Shown piece by piece: positions 23,901 through 36,722 of a stretch of DNA of 64,000 nucleotides. Position numbers and translations under genes: made by a program. Source of the DNA: Diospyros lotus (Eukaryota > Streptophyta > Magnoliopsida > Ericales > Ebenaceae); the NCBI RefSeq assembly GCF_014633365.1, contig NC_068348.1:12108311-12172310 (forward strand), in the 5' to 3' direction. The notes under the pieces were generated by a model. It made no database searches. It had not been told where the DNA came from and worked only from the letters and a program-made list of their open reading frames with translations. Position 1 is the first letter of the stretch; each line of letters opens with the position of its first letter.

Positions 23901-26625
23901 TATCACCTAATCAATTCACAAACCTTCTTACTGCCAAGGCAACAAAAGCACTACCATGATTTTTCAACCCTTACGAAATTTTAGGTCTGGCCCAAACATA
24001 ACCTACAGCATACCCCAGGTCTTCGGCGTCTAATCATCTCCACCGTAGACGATTTACTCCACATAGAGGGCTGCAGTCCCTCCCATGAACTAACCGTCTA
24101 TATCCAGTGGTCCTTAGCATTAGACCCTTTAACGATAGGCATCAACTGTAGCGTTATTCTCACGCTAGACCCGTTTCTCTTTCCTGGGTTTCTGTCTCAA
24201 ACATCTCGAGATGCTATAACACCTTAACATTCGCTAAACTGCCTCAACATCGATTATTACTCATAGCTGAGTTATCGAACCGACCACAACTTTCGACACC
24301 CCTACCGCATTTCACAAATCTTTAGCCCCTGATCATCTGCATAATCACTGTGTTGCCCTGTGCTTTAGGCGAGCCAACACGTGGTCATCATTATCGTGTC
24401 ACTCCCATACACTGGCCCAACACTGATTCCCCATCGTGTTGCCCTGTGCTTCGGAGAGTCAACACCAAATCATCATTACCGTGTTGCTCCCTTACACTGG
24501 CCCAACAACAGTTCCCAACAGTAAGGCTCAGGTCCAACACTGACTTGCTTCACACCCGTGGCATCATCTCACCGAGCTTCCTACTCGACTACTAATCCAT
24601 CGGACCATTACCGCATTCCGCAATTCTTCCCTTAGGACTACTCTAGATGTCGTATCTCTTACAAGAGACTATCGATTTCACCTAACCAACTCTCTTAAGG
24701 TGCTGCTCTAGATTTTCGGCATCTGATCGTCACCTGCAGTTCACTAAATTGCTCAGGCCCACGGGCCACTTGCCCTGAATGCGAGCTGACTCATCAGTCC
24801 TCTGCCACATGGTCCATAGCATCGGATCCGTTACACCGAGCCTTGCATCCTTAGCATTAAAGCTACTTAAAGCCTCCTTGAACTGCGATGGTTCCGCCAC
24901 CATCTTACCAAAGCCATCTTACTTGGTTATCCTTGCCTTGATAACCTCAAGCTCAAACCATGAGCCCCGCTCCTCAAAAGTCTACTTCTCTTACTGCTTA
25001 AGAGACTCTCAAACTACCTCACCTCTTGAGGTCTCATGATCTTACCCCACAAGATCATACCTCACGGCTCTCATTTAACCTTTGAAAGCTCTAACTTTCC
25101 ATGACGATGGATCCAAGTCCATCATAATTCGCTTCACCACCCAACTCATCTTAGACCTTGATTATTAATCGATCTCTCAATCTACAACCGACAAGCTGAG
25201 CCTACCTCAAGCTCCGGCACCCATAACCATAGAGCACCTACCATTACCCTCCAGGTAAATAGAGACCTCTCGTCTCTCCTTGCACACTCATGAACGCATT
25301 CAGTCACTACGCCCAGCCTGGCCTTTCAACACGCCTTGCTCGGGCTTCCATGACTTCGAATTTAAAATTCAGGGCCTCCACATTACTCACCATGCCCCTG
25401 CTCACTTAGGCATCTAAAGTTGGCATTTCCATCGCGCGCATAACCTATGGATGTTCTGTTGTCACAACTCATTGCCCTAGGCCCACACGCCCGTTCATAC
25501 CCTTCATTGGGTGACCTCCTCGTCTCCCATCAAGGGTCTCGTGACCTTAGGCATCATCCTGACCCCAAGCATCACAATGAGGGTCTATTCACTTCTCATC
25601 TCCCGACCTTAGGCGTCTCACCAGACCCCAAGCATCATAATGAGAGTTTTGATTGGCCCCTCATCCATCAATCACATGAATGGTCTTTTGGCCCTTCACA
25701 ACTAGGACTTCTAACCCAATGGCTCTCACGTGCATATCAACACATGACCAACTCTTTTATCCCAAATCTAGATTCCCCTTGATTCTAGCTTGACTCACTT
25801 GGGACTTCAATCTCATTCAAACGCCCGGTAGGGTCCACTTGCCACACGCCTATCATTCCCAAGGATAAACCTCGTCTCATTATGAAACCAACTAGGGTCC
25901 ACTCATACCCTAGGCACATCCCCTCCGGGATTATCTTAACAATACGATCACATCGCCTGATGTCGAATCTTTTCTTTGAGCCTTGAGCTAACACCCACTT
26001 TAACTCATTTTATCTCAAGTGCACAAGCCTTACTACACCACTTCCAAGGGACAACTCTATTCCCTCGAACATGCTCGACAAATCCCTGACATAGGGATGC
26101 TCCACTAATCCTCTCCCGGACTACTCATGCTTCGTCTTTGTGTCCCCACACAAGCCTCAACACTTCAATCTCAAGGAGTCCTCATTCTTAGAACACTTTA
26201 TATCCCCGAAATACCACATTCAGGTTTTCTTGACACCGACACCCACACTTGGGTTTCCGGTTCCTCATTGCTCAACTCGTATACCTCTCATAGGTATCTC
26301 ATCTCAATCCAGGGTATTTTCTCATCCCTAGAACAGCAATATCCAAACATACCATTGTAGGCCTCAATGACTTGACCCAAACCCTTAGGGTCCTCGGTCC
26401 ATATGTCCAACTTTCAAGGTTATCGGACCAACCTTACATTGAAATCTCAAAATTTTAAATCAATTGTTCTCGACCCCAACTTAGCAGTTAAGACATTCCG
26501 ACTTACATTCAAAGCATGCCAGACAACCTCTATTCCAAACTATGGCAATTAATCACATTAATCACTTAACCGACCATACTTAACACCCAAGCATGCTAGC
26601 CTTCCTTACTCATATACCTAGCCAT
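20994..26625 (-). mobile_element. Family A interior copy 2, no recognisable proteins
   Basis: C/T-rich on the plus strand and collinear with 1-4,858 and 6,930-7,185. I found no gag or pol motifs. Compared with copy 1 it has one full unit of the 78-bp repeat (about 24,390-24,520), about 170 bp of extra sequence near 22,480-22,690, and lacks about 135 bp after 22,225. Confidence 0.75.
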
Positions 26626-26637
26626 GCTCTGATACCA
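26626..26637 (-). other. Primer-binding site of family A element
   Basis: Plus strand GCTCTGATACCA, the perfect complement of TGGTATCAGAGC, 2 bp from the LTR. Confidence 0.9.
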
Positions 26638-26639
26638 AC

Positions 26640-29426
26640 TGTAATGACCCGCTCCCACTTACGGGCATCACCGGTAAATGATCGACCGGATTACTCACCC
26701 AACGAACCACAACTGAAGGGTTGGACTATGTTTCAACAGGAAAGGCCCTAGGTGGGAACTAGGCTTCGTCCTTCCCTTCGCTCCACTCTGGAATCGGTCT
26801 CAACTCAAACAAGAAAAACTCAGCGGACCGAGACCCGAAACCCGAGTGAGCTTCACCTCTCTTCAGCTCGCCCCATAGCAAGCCAGAGGTGACCCAGGCA
26901 CAAAGCTAGCATAACAACAATTCTCTGAGTAATGGGGATTTATGAGAACATACCTCGTTGGTCTTTACTCGATCCGAACTTGGCTTCAACGACTCAAGCC
27001 ACATGTAAATCACGCAAACTCACAATCATCTATCATACTGATGATTACAACAATTAGATACGTCCACGCTCAACAACACTTACATTTACTCACAAGGGTA
27101 TATGTACATAACACCATATGACTGCATACAAGAGATAATAAATTACACAACTCGGGCAACACCGCTAGTTGCCACAATAGCCACCCGGCACAATCCTTGC
27201 TTGCATTTGGACTTGCAACATCTACACATGAGGTAAAACCTCATGAGTCACAAAGACTCAGTAAGGGTGCAATGCATGTAAATATGAATATAATCATGTT
27301 TATGTATGTCAAATGCATGCAAATGAGGCTAGGCCCACTTATCCTCACAACCCACTAAGGTTTGAGGCATCAACCTATCAGCCCCCACCACACTAGTCCT
27401 CCATATGGCCACAGGTCCACTAGATCTCGCATCACGCAAGTGTTAACCACTACATGCAAATGCAACATAAAAACATTATCAAACACATTTACCAACTTGC
27501 AAGGCCACCTCCACATGGGGCCATCCCTTACCTGGCTCGAAGGCTCACCCCTGCCTCGGTGAGAACGCCAGCCCGAACTCTGAGCTCCTCTAGGATCACC
27601 GCCTTCTCGGTCAAACCTAGAGGCAAACACACAAAACCTAACTCCATTAAAATTCGGCATTAACCCAATGCCCTCAATTTCACCACATATCGCAAAATCA
27701 CCATCAACACTATCTCCAAACAACCAACCACGGCATACATCAGCCGTTTAATAATTTCCAAATAACCTCGACCTAGGGTTTAATCCAACAATTAATTACC
27801 GTACATAATTTAATATCTCACATAAAAGAAATATTTTGAAAAGAATTAATTAACTCACCTCAGTTAATCTGGAAGAGAAAATCGATTAATCATCCACATT
27901 GGCATTGCCTCCCGAGCTGCCATTTGCGCCCAAAATCTCATTTTCGAACTTCCGACATGCTCCACAAGCCCCAATTTAATTTCCAGAACTTTCCCCCGTA
28001 TTTTCTGGAATTTTTGACTATTTTCCCCTATTTTTCTCCTTTATTTCCCTTTTCTTTTATTTTCTTTTTTTTTTATTTCTTCTTTCCCCTGTTCATCTTC
28101 TTCCCGCGCCTTCTCCTTCTTCTTCGTGAAGCCTACGCGCACAGCGCGCTTGTGCGGCTGCCACCGCCGCCCGACCTCTCCAGCCGCCACCCGTGGCCGA
28201 CGTCGCCTCTTCCCATCTCTCTCGGTCGCCACCAGCTGCCGAGGTCGCTGCTTGCAATTGCTATGCGCAGCCATGGACGCCCTTGGTGCTGCAACGGAAG
28301 CTTAGCAGCTGCCATGGCTGTGCCCTCGGTCATCCCCATCGCTTCCGAGCACCTCCTCGCGCTCCCGCTGACCACCTCGCTCTTGCTGCCATCCACCATT
28401 GCAGACGTGAGCCATCACGAGCCACCGCCAGCACGCACAGTCGCACCAGCGAGCTGCCATGGTCGATCGTCTGCCTCCTTTGTCGTAGCTGCGGCCTTCG
28501 GCAGCCTCGTCGTCATCACCGCGAGCTACTGCAACCCACACCTGAGCCATCGATGGCCACCTCAGGGCATCCCCACACCAACGCCTCTGCCTCAGCCACG
28601 ATCGTCTGCCATTTCTATTACCTTCCGCATCCACCATGGCTGCTCCAGCTCCCTCTCTTTCTCGATCACTCTCGGCCCAAGCTCTCCATCTCTCGACTTC
28701 TATGCTCTCACTCTCTTGGCCATGCTCTCTCTCTCGGCTCTACTCTTTTCGGCCATTTCAAGTGGCAGAGACAATACAGAGGAAGCTTCACTTCCTTGAA
28801 GCTTCCTCTCACGCGGGAAACACACACATTTACATAAATATATAATACACAAATTAAATTAATTTCCCCCCAACTTCACATTAATCCCACTTAAAAAAAA
28901 CATTAATTACACTTGGGAATTTTGGATAATTGCTCTTGGACCCTCCCAAGGCTTTAAATTATACCACCAAGCTACACCAATTCTCGATTTATCAAAATTA
29001 ATAACTAGCGTTTACTCGAAAACACCGATTTCATCCCTGAGCCTGTACGAGGCCTTTATTCGACCTAAAAACGCTTAAGGGTTGCCTTACTCACAAAACC
29101 AGACCACCCCTACGGTCCCCTCAGCTTCCAGGAGGTCCCCTCCGACTATTTGGTATTGGCATCCACCCGGGCTTATACAAAATTTATTCCAAAAATTATT
29201 CCCGATTGGACCGCTTCCAGCGTCATTATCCTCATCTCGAGATGCTCACCAATCTCTTGCCCTCTTCCCTGGACATCCAAGTCCCGAGGCACTCCCTGTC
29301 GCCAACTCGGCAAATTTCATTAATTAATTTCTCGGAACCGACACTTGGGCTTCATGGACCACTCGAGATCCTTTCAAAATAATCGAAAATTATTTATTTC
29401 AGTAGCATGTAATACCGGTTATTACA
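26640..29426 (-). repeat. Family A LTR (5' LTR in element sense), 2,787 bp
   Basis: Pairs with 15,971-18,759. It differs by scattered substitutions and small indels, including a duplicated 'gaagcttc' segment near 28,786-28,806 that the left LTR lacks. The minus-strand TATA-like element is at 28,833-28,846 and the double stem-loop at 27,227-27,260. Confidence 0.9.
27227..27260 (-). other. Double LTR stem-loop (family A, right LTR)
   Basis: Same CATGAGGT/ACCTCATG and TGAGTC/GACTCA stems as in the left LTR. Confidence 0.75.
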
Positions 29427-29707
29427 GAACGCGAGAATGAAGATGAGGATGCACCAATCTATACTTGGGTAGGATTCAAGGAGGAGTTTAACGACAAGTA
29501 CTTCCCTAAGAGCTGGAAGGAGGAAAGGATCTGGGAGTTCATGAGGCTTAATCAGATTGATGAAATGTCTGTGAACCAGTACGATAGTCGATTCACTCAA
29601 CTGATTAAATACATGCCTATGTACAAGAATTACGACTGTCAGAAGGCACAAAAGTTCATTTCTGGGTTGCAAGTGAATCTCCAGCAAGTCTTGAGCGGGT
29701 GGGATAT
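29427..29707 (+). pseudogene. gag: Gypsy gag, central fragment (host H)
   Basis: An uninterrupted reading frame typical of the Gag retrotransposon domain: YTWVGFKEEFNDKYFP, then a segment with SVNQYDSRFTQLIKYMP and KFISGLQVNLQQVL. It continues the gag that starts at 14,360. It ends where the chromovirus inserted; the last five bases, GATAT (29,703-29,707), are the target duplication, and the frame resumes at 38,793. Some tens of codons between this piece and the first are missing. Confidence 0.85.
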
Positions 29708-31858
29708 TGTAACACCCCAATTTTCTTGAGCGTGTTATAACTTAGGATTTCAGGAATATAGAAAGTTTTCATATCACAATAGTTGTCACACATCACACAA
29801 TATCCCAAAAACCCTAATTTTTACCTTCTCAGCTTAACAAACCCAATAATTGAATAGCTAAGACAGGTATTAAAATTTCAAATACGGAAGCTATATCGAA
29901 CCTGATATGGTTCACAACCATAATGCTTTATCATAAAATTGTTCAAGACGTCTACAAAATATATTACATCATCTCTCGCAAATGATAACTGAACATCTTA
30001 AACATATCCAAAATTACGTAGGTTCGCACATAAGTAAGAATATGCTAAACATACAATAGCAGTAAATTAAGCTTATTCTTCAGGTACCTCCTTTCCCTTA
30101 GAGCCGCTCGTCAAACCTGGAACGTTTGAATATTCTAGGGACATAGTCTAATTAGAAGATGAATCTTTTAGTGAGAAACTCCAAAAACAGTTATATCGAT
30201 GCATGATCAGGTATAAAATGTATGAGAAGACAAGGAGAACTATTCCGAGATGCCTCGTGAACACGTCAGCCTCCTCCAACGAGAGCTTTGTCAATGGCGC
30301 ACGCATAGCGCCTCTCGGGAGGTCCCTAACCATGTCACTTCGGCCCGACCTCGTAGAACTCATGTAAGCACCACATTCGTTGTTCCTTAAACTCATGGTC
30401 TTCACCATGAGAGCTTTCTCAATGGCGCACGCATAGCGCCTCTCTGGGGATATCCGAATTTTTCGCTCGGCCAACAACAAATAGGTACAACAGTATGGTC
30501 ACACGAATTTTATAAATGCAATAGTTAAAAAGCCAACAACATATATTTTTCAGAAAAATACAGTTCATATATGCAACATGATTTTACGTAAGAGAATAAC
30601 AAGAGTCTATGTACAATAACTTCACAGAATACGTCTCATGCAATAGAGGTCTTTCATAAGAGAATAAAATAAGATTTGGAGTATAGGAGTCTCACCTTGT
30701 TGGTTTATCTCTTCGACGGTATAATTTCACAGCAAACGGCCTAGGTTTCTGCAAAAAACACATGTTTTGGTAAGCCTAACCTCAAATATTTTTACATAGA
30801 GTTGTGGAGCATTAAATTAGGGGCATAACTGGAAAATTTCAAGGAAAAAAGACCTCTCACGCGCCCCGAGAATGCTGACCACGTGCCTTCACGCGCAGCT
30901 ATTTTCGGCGCGTGTAACTCACGTGCTGCTAAGCAGAATTCGGACAGCTTCGTCCAGTTTTTGTATTTCGGCCATAACGTCCTCATTTTAACTCTGATTC
31001 GACCCCCGTTTGAACCTACGCGACCCTCTCTTCCGCCTCTACAGGATTATCAAAAAATCTAACTTACGTCACTTTCTTTTTTTGACTGATTTCGACGAAT
31101 TCTGGCAAAAACTCGCAACTCCGACGAGGCTCGTTCTCTGTCGCTTTCTTTCCACCTTCTTGCCGAACTTCCTTCTCTCTCTCTAGAGCAACCTTCTCCA
31201 GTTAGAGTGCTTCACTCCTCAAATCTCTCTTGAATGGTTTGAGAACAACCATGGTGCCTATTTATAGATTACTTGAACTAATCATATTATGCCACTTGTC
31301 ACAATCTTAGCTATGGACTCCAAAGACTCAAAGATATATTTGAATGGCTTTTGAAATCCAAAACTAGAATGGATTTAACTTCTGAAATCCAAGCTAATTC
31401 CCTAGCTTCTTCCAAATGACACTTTGGCCCTTATTTGACGTCCTCAACTTTAATATTTTACCACATAAGCTCTTAATTTTATCCTTATTTCGTTTGGATA
31501 ATTCTCTAATTACAACTACACCCTCAAACATCAAAATTATCGAGATACTTAAAATCTCAAAATTAATAACTCAAAATTACTCGATATGTACGATTTCCCG
31601 AAGCCCCTTACCATCATTCGGCTATTTTAGGCTACAATTTAGCTTAACCAAAAAAAACGTCTCTGATTTAATTTCTTTCAGCGTCATAAATCTCGCCTCG
31701 AGACGCTCGTCAAAAATATATCTTTGTCCTCAGGTATCTAAGCTCTAGGGCACTCCCTGCGACTGATTTGGTCACTTGTTGCCATTTCAAACATATTTTT
31801 CAGTATTTTAAACTCACTTAAAATACGTGACATATTCATAAAAATATGGGGTATTATA
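29708..31858 (-). repeat. Chromovirus 3' LTR, 2,151 bp
   Basis: Pairs with 36,723-38,792. Element start reads TATAATACCCC rather than TGTAATACCCC in both LTRs. The minus-strand TATA element (CTATAAATA) is near 31,259-31,267. A 'gagctttctcaatggcgcac' motif occurs twice about 130 bp apart (near 30,283 and 30,412). It keeps about 70 bp (around 30,810-30,890) that the other LTR has lost. Confidence 0.92.
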
Positions 31859-31876
31859 TTCTCCCCCCCTTAAAAG
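31859..31876 (-). other. Polypurine tract of chromovirus
   Basis: Minus strand CTTTTAAGGGGGGGAGAA directly before the LTR. Confidence 0.85.
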
Positions 31877-31974
31877 AATTTCGTCCTCAAAATTTGGACA
31901 TACTCGAAATTATTAAAGGTTGAATAATTATTGCATTCTGGAATACAATTTCTGGAAGAAAATATAAAAATTCC

Positions 31975-32427
31975 CTACTCTATTTCCATTTCCTCGAACA
32001 GATGAGGATATTTCTTCCTAATTGTTTCCTCAAGTTCCCACATTGCCTCATCATCCGAGTGCTTTCCCCTCTGAACCTTCACTAACGGAATCTCTTTATT
32101 TCGCAACACTTGAGTCAGATGATCTAAAATTGCTCCAGGTGACTCCAGGTAGGTCAAGTCATTCCTTAGCTCAATTGTCTCCACCCGAACTCTGAGGGTT
32201 GGATATGACACATGCCTTCGAAGTTGGGAGACGTGGAACACATTATGAATCCCGGACAAGCTAGGCGGAAGCTCCAATCGATAGGCCAAAGGTTCGACTC
32301 TTTCCATAATAGGATATGGTCCTATATACCTTGGCTTCAGCTTTCCTTTACTGCTTCCACGCGTCACCAAATGCTGGGGTGACACCTTGAGATACACTAG
32401 ATCCTCAAACTCTATATCCCTTCTTCT
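31975..32427 (-). pseudogene. pol: Integrase C-terminus with chromodomain-like segment
   Basis: The frame contains the Gypsy integrase C-terminal motif (PRYIGPYPIMERV, then AYRLELPPSLSGIHNVFHVS) and ends with a chromodomain-like stretch (VLRNKEIPLVKVQRGKHSDD, then EAMWELEE and YPHLFEE). In chromoviruses this domain steers integration towards particular chromatin. It lies at the expected 3' end of pol, about 100 bp before the polypurine tract. A stop separates it from the upstream integrase. The clade call (Tekay/Del-like) rests on this layout and motif style. Confidence 0.85.
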
Positions 32428-33160
32428 TTGATCAGCATAAGATTTTTTTCGATTTTGCGCAGCTCAGATCCTCTCTTGGATTATTCGAATCTTATCAGTA
32501 GTCTATTGCACAAGCTCAGGCCCCAACATCTGTCGTTCCCCTATTTCGGTCTAACAGATAGGCGACTGACACTTTCTTCCACAAAGCCTCATAAGGAGTC
32601 ATCCCAATGCTGTCATGGTAACTATTGTTGTACGCAAATTCTACCAATGGAAGATGCTCTTCCCAATTTCCTCCAAAATCAAGGGCACAGGATCTCAACA
32701 TATCTTCAAGCATTTGGATTGTCCTCTCTAATTTCCCGTCAGTCTAGGGGTGATAAGCCATACTGAATTTTAGCTGAGTCCCCATGCATTCCTGCAAACT
32801 CTCCCAAAATCTCGAGGTGAACCTCGGGTCCCAATTTGAAACTATACTTACCGACGCACCATGGAGTCGTACGATTTCCTTCACGTACTGCTCAGCAAAT
32901 TTTCGTACTGGTTGGTCCATCCTTGTAGGCAAGAAATGTGTTGACTTTGTCAACCTATCTACCACCACCCAAATGGCATCATAGCCCCTTCGACTCTTTG
33001 GAAATTCTGTCACGAAATCCATCGTGATATGTTCCCATTTCCACTCGGAAACTTCTAAAGGTTTCATCAACCCTGCGGGTTTCTAGTGCTCAATCTTTAC
33101 CCTTTGGCATATATCACATTGTGCTACCCTCCTAGCCACGCTGGCCTTCATCCCAGGCCA
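32428..33160 (-). pseudogene. pol: Gypsy integrase core
   Basis: Integrase inserts element DNA into the genome using a D,D,E triad. The first aspartate is present (HITMDFVTEFPKS). The second motif, normally beginning S-D, reads VSNWDPRFTSRFW, so the catalytic Asp is Asn. The third region reads [10 protein letters not shown], with Glu kept but preceded by an in-frame TAG after AYHP (about 32,741). The downstream part, [20 protein letters not shown], is well preserved. A stop and a frame change separate it from RNase H. Confidence 0.88.
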
Positions 33161-34045
33161 CTAATAGATTTCCTGAAGATCTCGATACATCTTCGTGGCT
33201 CCTGGGTGCACGGTATACTTAGCTCTGTGGGCTTCATCCAAAATTTTCTGCCTCAACTCCCGAAGGTTTGGCACGTACACTCTACCCCGAAACCTGAGAA
33301 TGCTATTTTGCATCTCAAAATCTGAACTCTTGGGCTGGCCTTGCTCGTCTACCCATACACGTATATGCCAGTCACTCCCACTAGCCTCCCGTATTTCGGT
33401 CTCCAGATCCAGTTGAACCGCCAGGCCAATTACTAGGACAAAAGATCCCTTCGGTACTACACTCACCGTCATCAGGCTAAACGCCTCAATCAGCAGCCAC
33501 TCTTGGGCCATCAACCTGGCCATAATAGTAGGCACAGTCCTACTCAAAGCATCAGCTACCACATTGGCACGCCCCGGGTGATACAAGATGGTGCAGTTGT
33601 AGTCCTTCAGGAACTCCATCCATCGTCGCTGCCTCATGTTCAACTCTTTCTGCGAGAACACATACCTTAGACTTTTGTGGTTTGTGAATACATCGAATGT
33701 CTCTCCATATAGGTAGTGCCTCCATAGCTTCAGAGCATATACCACCGCTGCCATCTCCTAGTCATGCGCTGGGTAGTTCACTTCATGTCTTTTCAACTGG
33801 CGTGATCCATATGCGATCACCCGATCATGCTGCATTAATACACAACCTAAACCAACTTTCAAGGCATCAGTGTATACAACATATCCACCGGGCCCACTAG
33901 GCATTGCCAGCATAGGTGTCGAGGCCAGTCTGTCCTTGAGCTCTTAAAAGCTTTCCTCGCGCTTTGCAGTCCATTCGAACTTTACCTCATTCTGTATGAA
34001 CTTCGTCATAGGTGCAGCTATTTTCGAAAACCCTTCCACGAATCT
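33161..34045 (-). pseudogene. pol: RNase H domain
   Basis: Recognised from YALKLWRHYLYGETFDVFTN, HKSLRYVFSQKELNMRQRRW and YHPGRANVVADALSR. RNase H removes template RNA after minus-strand synthesis. The conserved motif normally written TDHKSL reads TNHKSL, so a catalytic Asp is Asn. Stops occur between this segment and RT (33,755-34,045). The lower part (33,161-33,500) includes the linker to the integrase zinc region. Confidence 0.85.
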
Positions 34046-34849
34046 TCAATCGTAGCCTGCCAATCCCAAAAAGCTTCGTACTTCGGTCATGCACGTCGGT
34101 TGCTTCCATCCTCTAACAGCCTCAATCTTAGCTGGATCCACTGAGATTCCTTCAGCTGAGATCACATGCCCAAGAAACGCCACTTGGGATAGCCAGAACT
34201 CGCACTTTGAGAACTTGGCATACAATTGGTGTTTCCTGAGGGTTCCTAGCACTATTCTCAAGTGCTCCTCGTGGTCACTCTCATTCGAAGAATACACCAA
34301 TATATCATCTATGAAGACGATCACAAACCGATCCAGGTAGGGCTTGAACACCCTATTCATAAGATCCATAAATGCCACTGGAGCGTTAGTTAATCCGAAT
34401 GGCATTACAAAATACTCAAAATGGCTATACCTCGACTGAAATGTTATCTTCAGAACATCATCTAGTTTAATTCTTAGCTGATAATATCCGGATCTCAAAT
34501 CAATCTTCGAGAACACCTTCGCTCCCTGTAGTTGATCAAATAACTCGTCTATCCTTGGGAGCGGATACTTGTTCTTTACAGTGGCCTTATTTAGCTGACA
34601 GTAGTCAATGCACATCCTTAAACTCCCGTCTTTCTTCTTTACAAATAGCACTGGTGCGCCCCATTGCGACGTGCTTGGCCTAATGAACCCCTTATTAGTT
34701 AACTCCTGCAGTTGACTCTTCAATTCTTTCATCTCCGCCAAAGCCATTCGGTATGGCAGAATTGATATCAGCTGGGTTCCTAGCACTAACTCAATTGAGA
34801 ACTCGATTTCTCGAGGTGGAGGTAGTCCCAGTAATTCTTCCGGAAACAC
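34046..34849 (-). pseudogene. pol: Gypsy reverse transcriptase
   Basis: 267-codon open segment with clear RT blocks: [47 protein letters not shown], and the catalytic box FIDDILVYS with both aspartates intact, then [19 protein letters not shown] copies the element RNA into DNA. A stop (TGA, near 34,862-34,864) just upstream, before [15 protein letters not shown], and a stop at the end break the polyprotein. This is the best-preserved enzyme in the window. Confidence 0.93.
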
Positions 34850-35685
34850 GTCCTCATATTCTCATACCACTCGCACCTCATTGAACTTCGGTACCTCCCT
34901 TTCTTCTAACTGAGCATAAGCTATGAATCCATGAGCTCCTCAGCTCAGCAACTTCGCTGCCTTTATTGCTAAAATCATCTTTCCAATCTCGGGGTTGTCT
35001 TGCCCCTGAAATTTGACCCACCCTCCCTCGGGTTTTCTTATGGTCATTATCTTCCTATGACAGTCTATATTGGCGTCGTACTTGGACAAGAAGTCCATCC
35101 CCAAGATTACGTCGAAGTCATATATTTCTAACAGAATCAGATCAACCTGGAATCAAACATTACTCAAGCTAATTTCGCATCCCCTCACCATTTCTGAGGA
35201 CTTCATACTCTTACCCATAGGTGTCGAAATCACCATAAGACACCCCATAGACTCGGTTTCTACTCTAAACTCCCAACCGAAGCATGCGATATAAAAGAAT
35301 GAGTAGACCCTGGATCTATCAATGCATGCACAGGAGTATCCAAAATGAAAAGAGTACCTTGGATAGTTGTAGGATTCGCCTCTACGTCCTCCTTGGTCAA
35401 ATTATAGACTCGCCCCTGTCTGGTCCCTTTTCCCTCTTCAATATTTAGCGGCTGCTCTTTCTTCTTCGGGCAATTCCTCGAGATGTGCCCGTGCTGGTTG
35501 CAATTGTAACAGATCACGCTCACTGGTGTTGCTGCTATAGCTTTACCTTCTTGGACCATTCCCTTCGAGCAATTTCTAGAAGTATGCCTGGGTTGTCCAT
35601 AAGTGTAACAAACAATGCTTTGGCCATCGCACCTCTTGCCCGGGTGCCTCTTCTTGCATTTAAAGCACGCCTTTCCCTTTTTCAC
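34850..35685 (-). pseudogene. gag-pol: Gag zinc knuckles and aspartic protease
   Basis: Near its start are CFKCKKRHPGKRC, a second knuckle whose middle Cys is Tyr (CYTYGQPRHTSRNC) and a standard CCHC knuckle CYNCNQHGHISRNC; these bind RNA in Gag. The protease active site reads HALIDPGSTHSFIS, a DPGS variant common in this clade, followed further on by YDFDVILGMDFLSKYDANID. Protease cuts the polyprotein. One stop lies before the knuckles (about 35,698) and others lie before RT. Confidence 0.88.
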
Positions 35686-35697
35686 GATCTTCCCATC

Positions 35698-36558
35698 CTA
35701 AGGTCCCATAGTCGAGTAGGATTTCTCTGATTGTCCTCCTGTTTGAACAGTTGTGGCCTTTAGTTCTGCCACCCGCATTATATTCTCCTCGACCGTCATA
35801 GCTTTGAAAACAATATCCGCGTAAGACTCCACGTGGACCAAGCTTATCAGTTGTTGAAACTCTATCCGCAAGCCTTGTAAGAATTTTCGTCCCTTCTCCT
35901 CATCGTCCATCCCGTACAACAGCATATACTTGATTAACCATAAAAATTCAGCCTCGTATTGGGCCACAGACATATTTGGCCCTTAGCGTAAGTTCATAAA
36001 CTCTCGAGCTCTAGCCAACTTCCAGCAAGTGGGAAAGAATTTCCTGTTGAACAGTTCCTTAAAGCATTCCCACGACATCTGGGGTGCCTCCCCCAATTCT
36101 ACGTCTGTCGCCGACCCTTAAGATCCTGTCCGGTTAGGTATCACTTGCTGCATAGACCTCCACCATTGAGCAGCTTCCTCTTCCAGCATATAGGTCGCAC
36201 ACTTGACCTTGTCGTCATTTAGGATTCTCAATCTTTGTAGGATCTTCTCGGTCTGCTCCAACCAGTATTCACTGATTGCGGGGTCATCTGTCGGTTTTCC
36301 TCGAAACACTGGCGGATTTTGTCATAGATACCTCCCCAAGGAATCTACTCTTCTTCGCTCGAGCTGCAACTCCAAAATTTGCCCATCCATGCTTTCTAGG
36401 ATTCTCTCGATCCGATCAATCCAGCCTTCACCAACGTCAGCTCGTGCATCTCTTTGACCTCCCATACCACATCCTGGGTGTGGGTTGGTGTTGCTTTCTT
36501 CACCATTGCCTTTCTCGCACCTGTTCCTTCTTGTATTCACCATCTGGTAAGAAGACAT
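35698..36558 (-). pseudogene. gag: Chromovirus gag
   Basis: Begins MSSYQMVNTRRNRC at 36,558, about 150 bp inside the primer site. The Gag domain is seen as PAISEYWLEQTEKILQRLRI, EEEAAQWWRSM, then LFNRKFFPTCWKLARAREFM and YEAEFLWLIKYMLLYGMD. At least three in-frame stops split it: after GRYL near 36,322, after NRTGS near 36,118 and after FMNLR near 35,985. Gag forms the cytoplasmic particle. Related to, but different from, the plus-strand gag of host H that surrounds this element. Confidence 0.9.
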
Positions 36559-36708
36559 GGCGATCTATTAAATCATCATGGCATGACACAATTCAATTTG
36601 AATAACCAACAAGAGTATGCCACTAAATATTTCAAAAATCCTAACCTAATTCTCAAAACTTATGGCGGCTTTACTCATCATGCCACAAGCAAACTTTTCC
36701 CTAGGTTC

Positions 36709-36720
36709 GCTCTGATACCA
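36709..36720 (-). other. Primer-binding site of chromovirus
   Basis: Plus strand GCTCTGATACCA, the perfect complement of TGGTATCAGAGC, 2 bp from the LTR. Confidence 0.93.
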
Positions 36721-36722
36721 AC

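Larger units (their letters stand above)
15971..29426 (-). mobile_element. Family A large non-autonomous LTR retrotransposon, two LTRs
   Basis: Two near-identical LTRs (15,971-18,759 and 26,640-29,426) bracket an interior with a primer site at 26,626-26,637 and a polypurine tract at 18,760-18,777, all consistent with minus-strand polarity. Total length is 13.46 kb, about 11.4 kb without the solo LTR inserted at 18,959-20,988. The interior has no gag or pol domain. The flanks are 'ataac' on the left and 'gaacg' on the right, so no target duplication is visible. The left flank is an unassigned insert and the right flank is host H gag, so one side has probably been rearranged. Mobilisation in trans by a chromovirus such as the one at 29,708-38,792 is plausible. 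Confidence 0.85.
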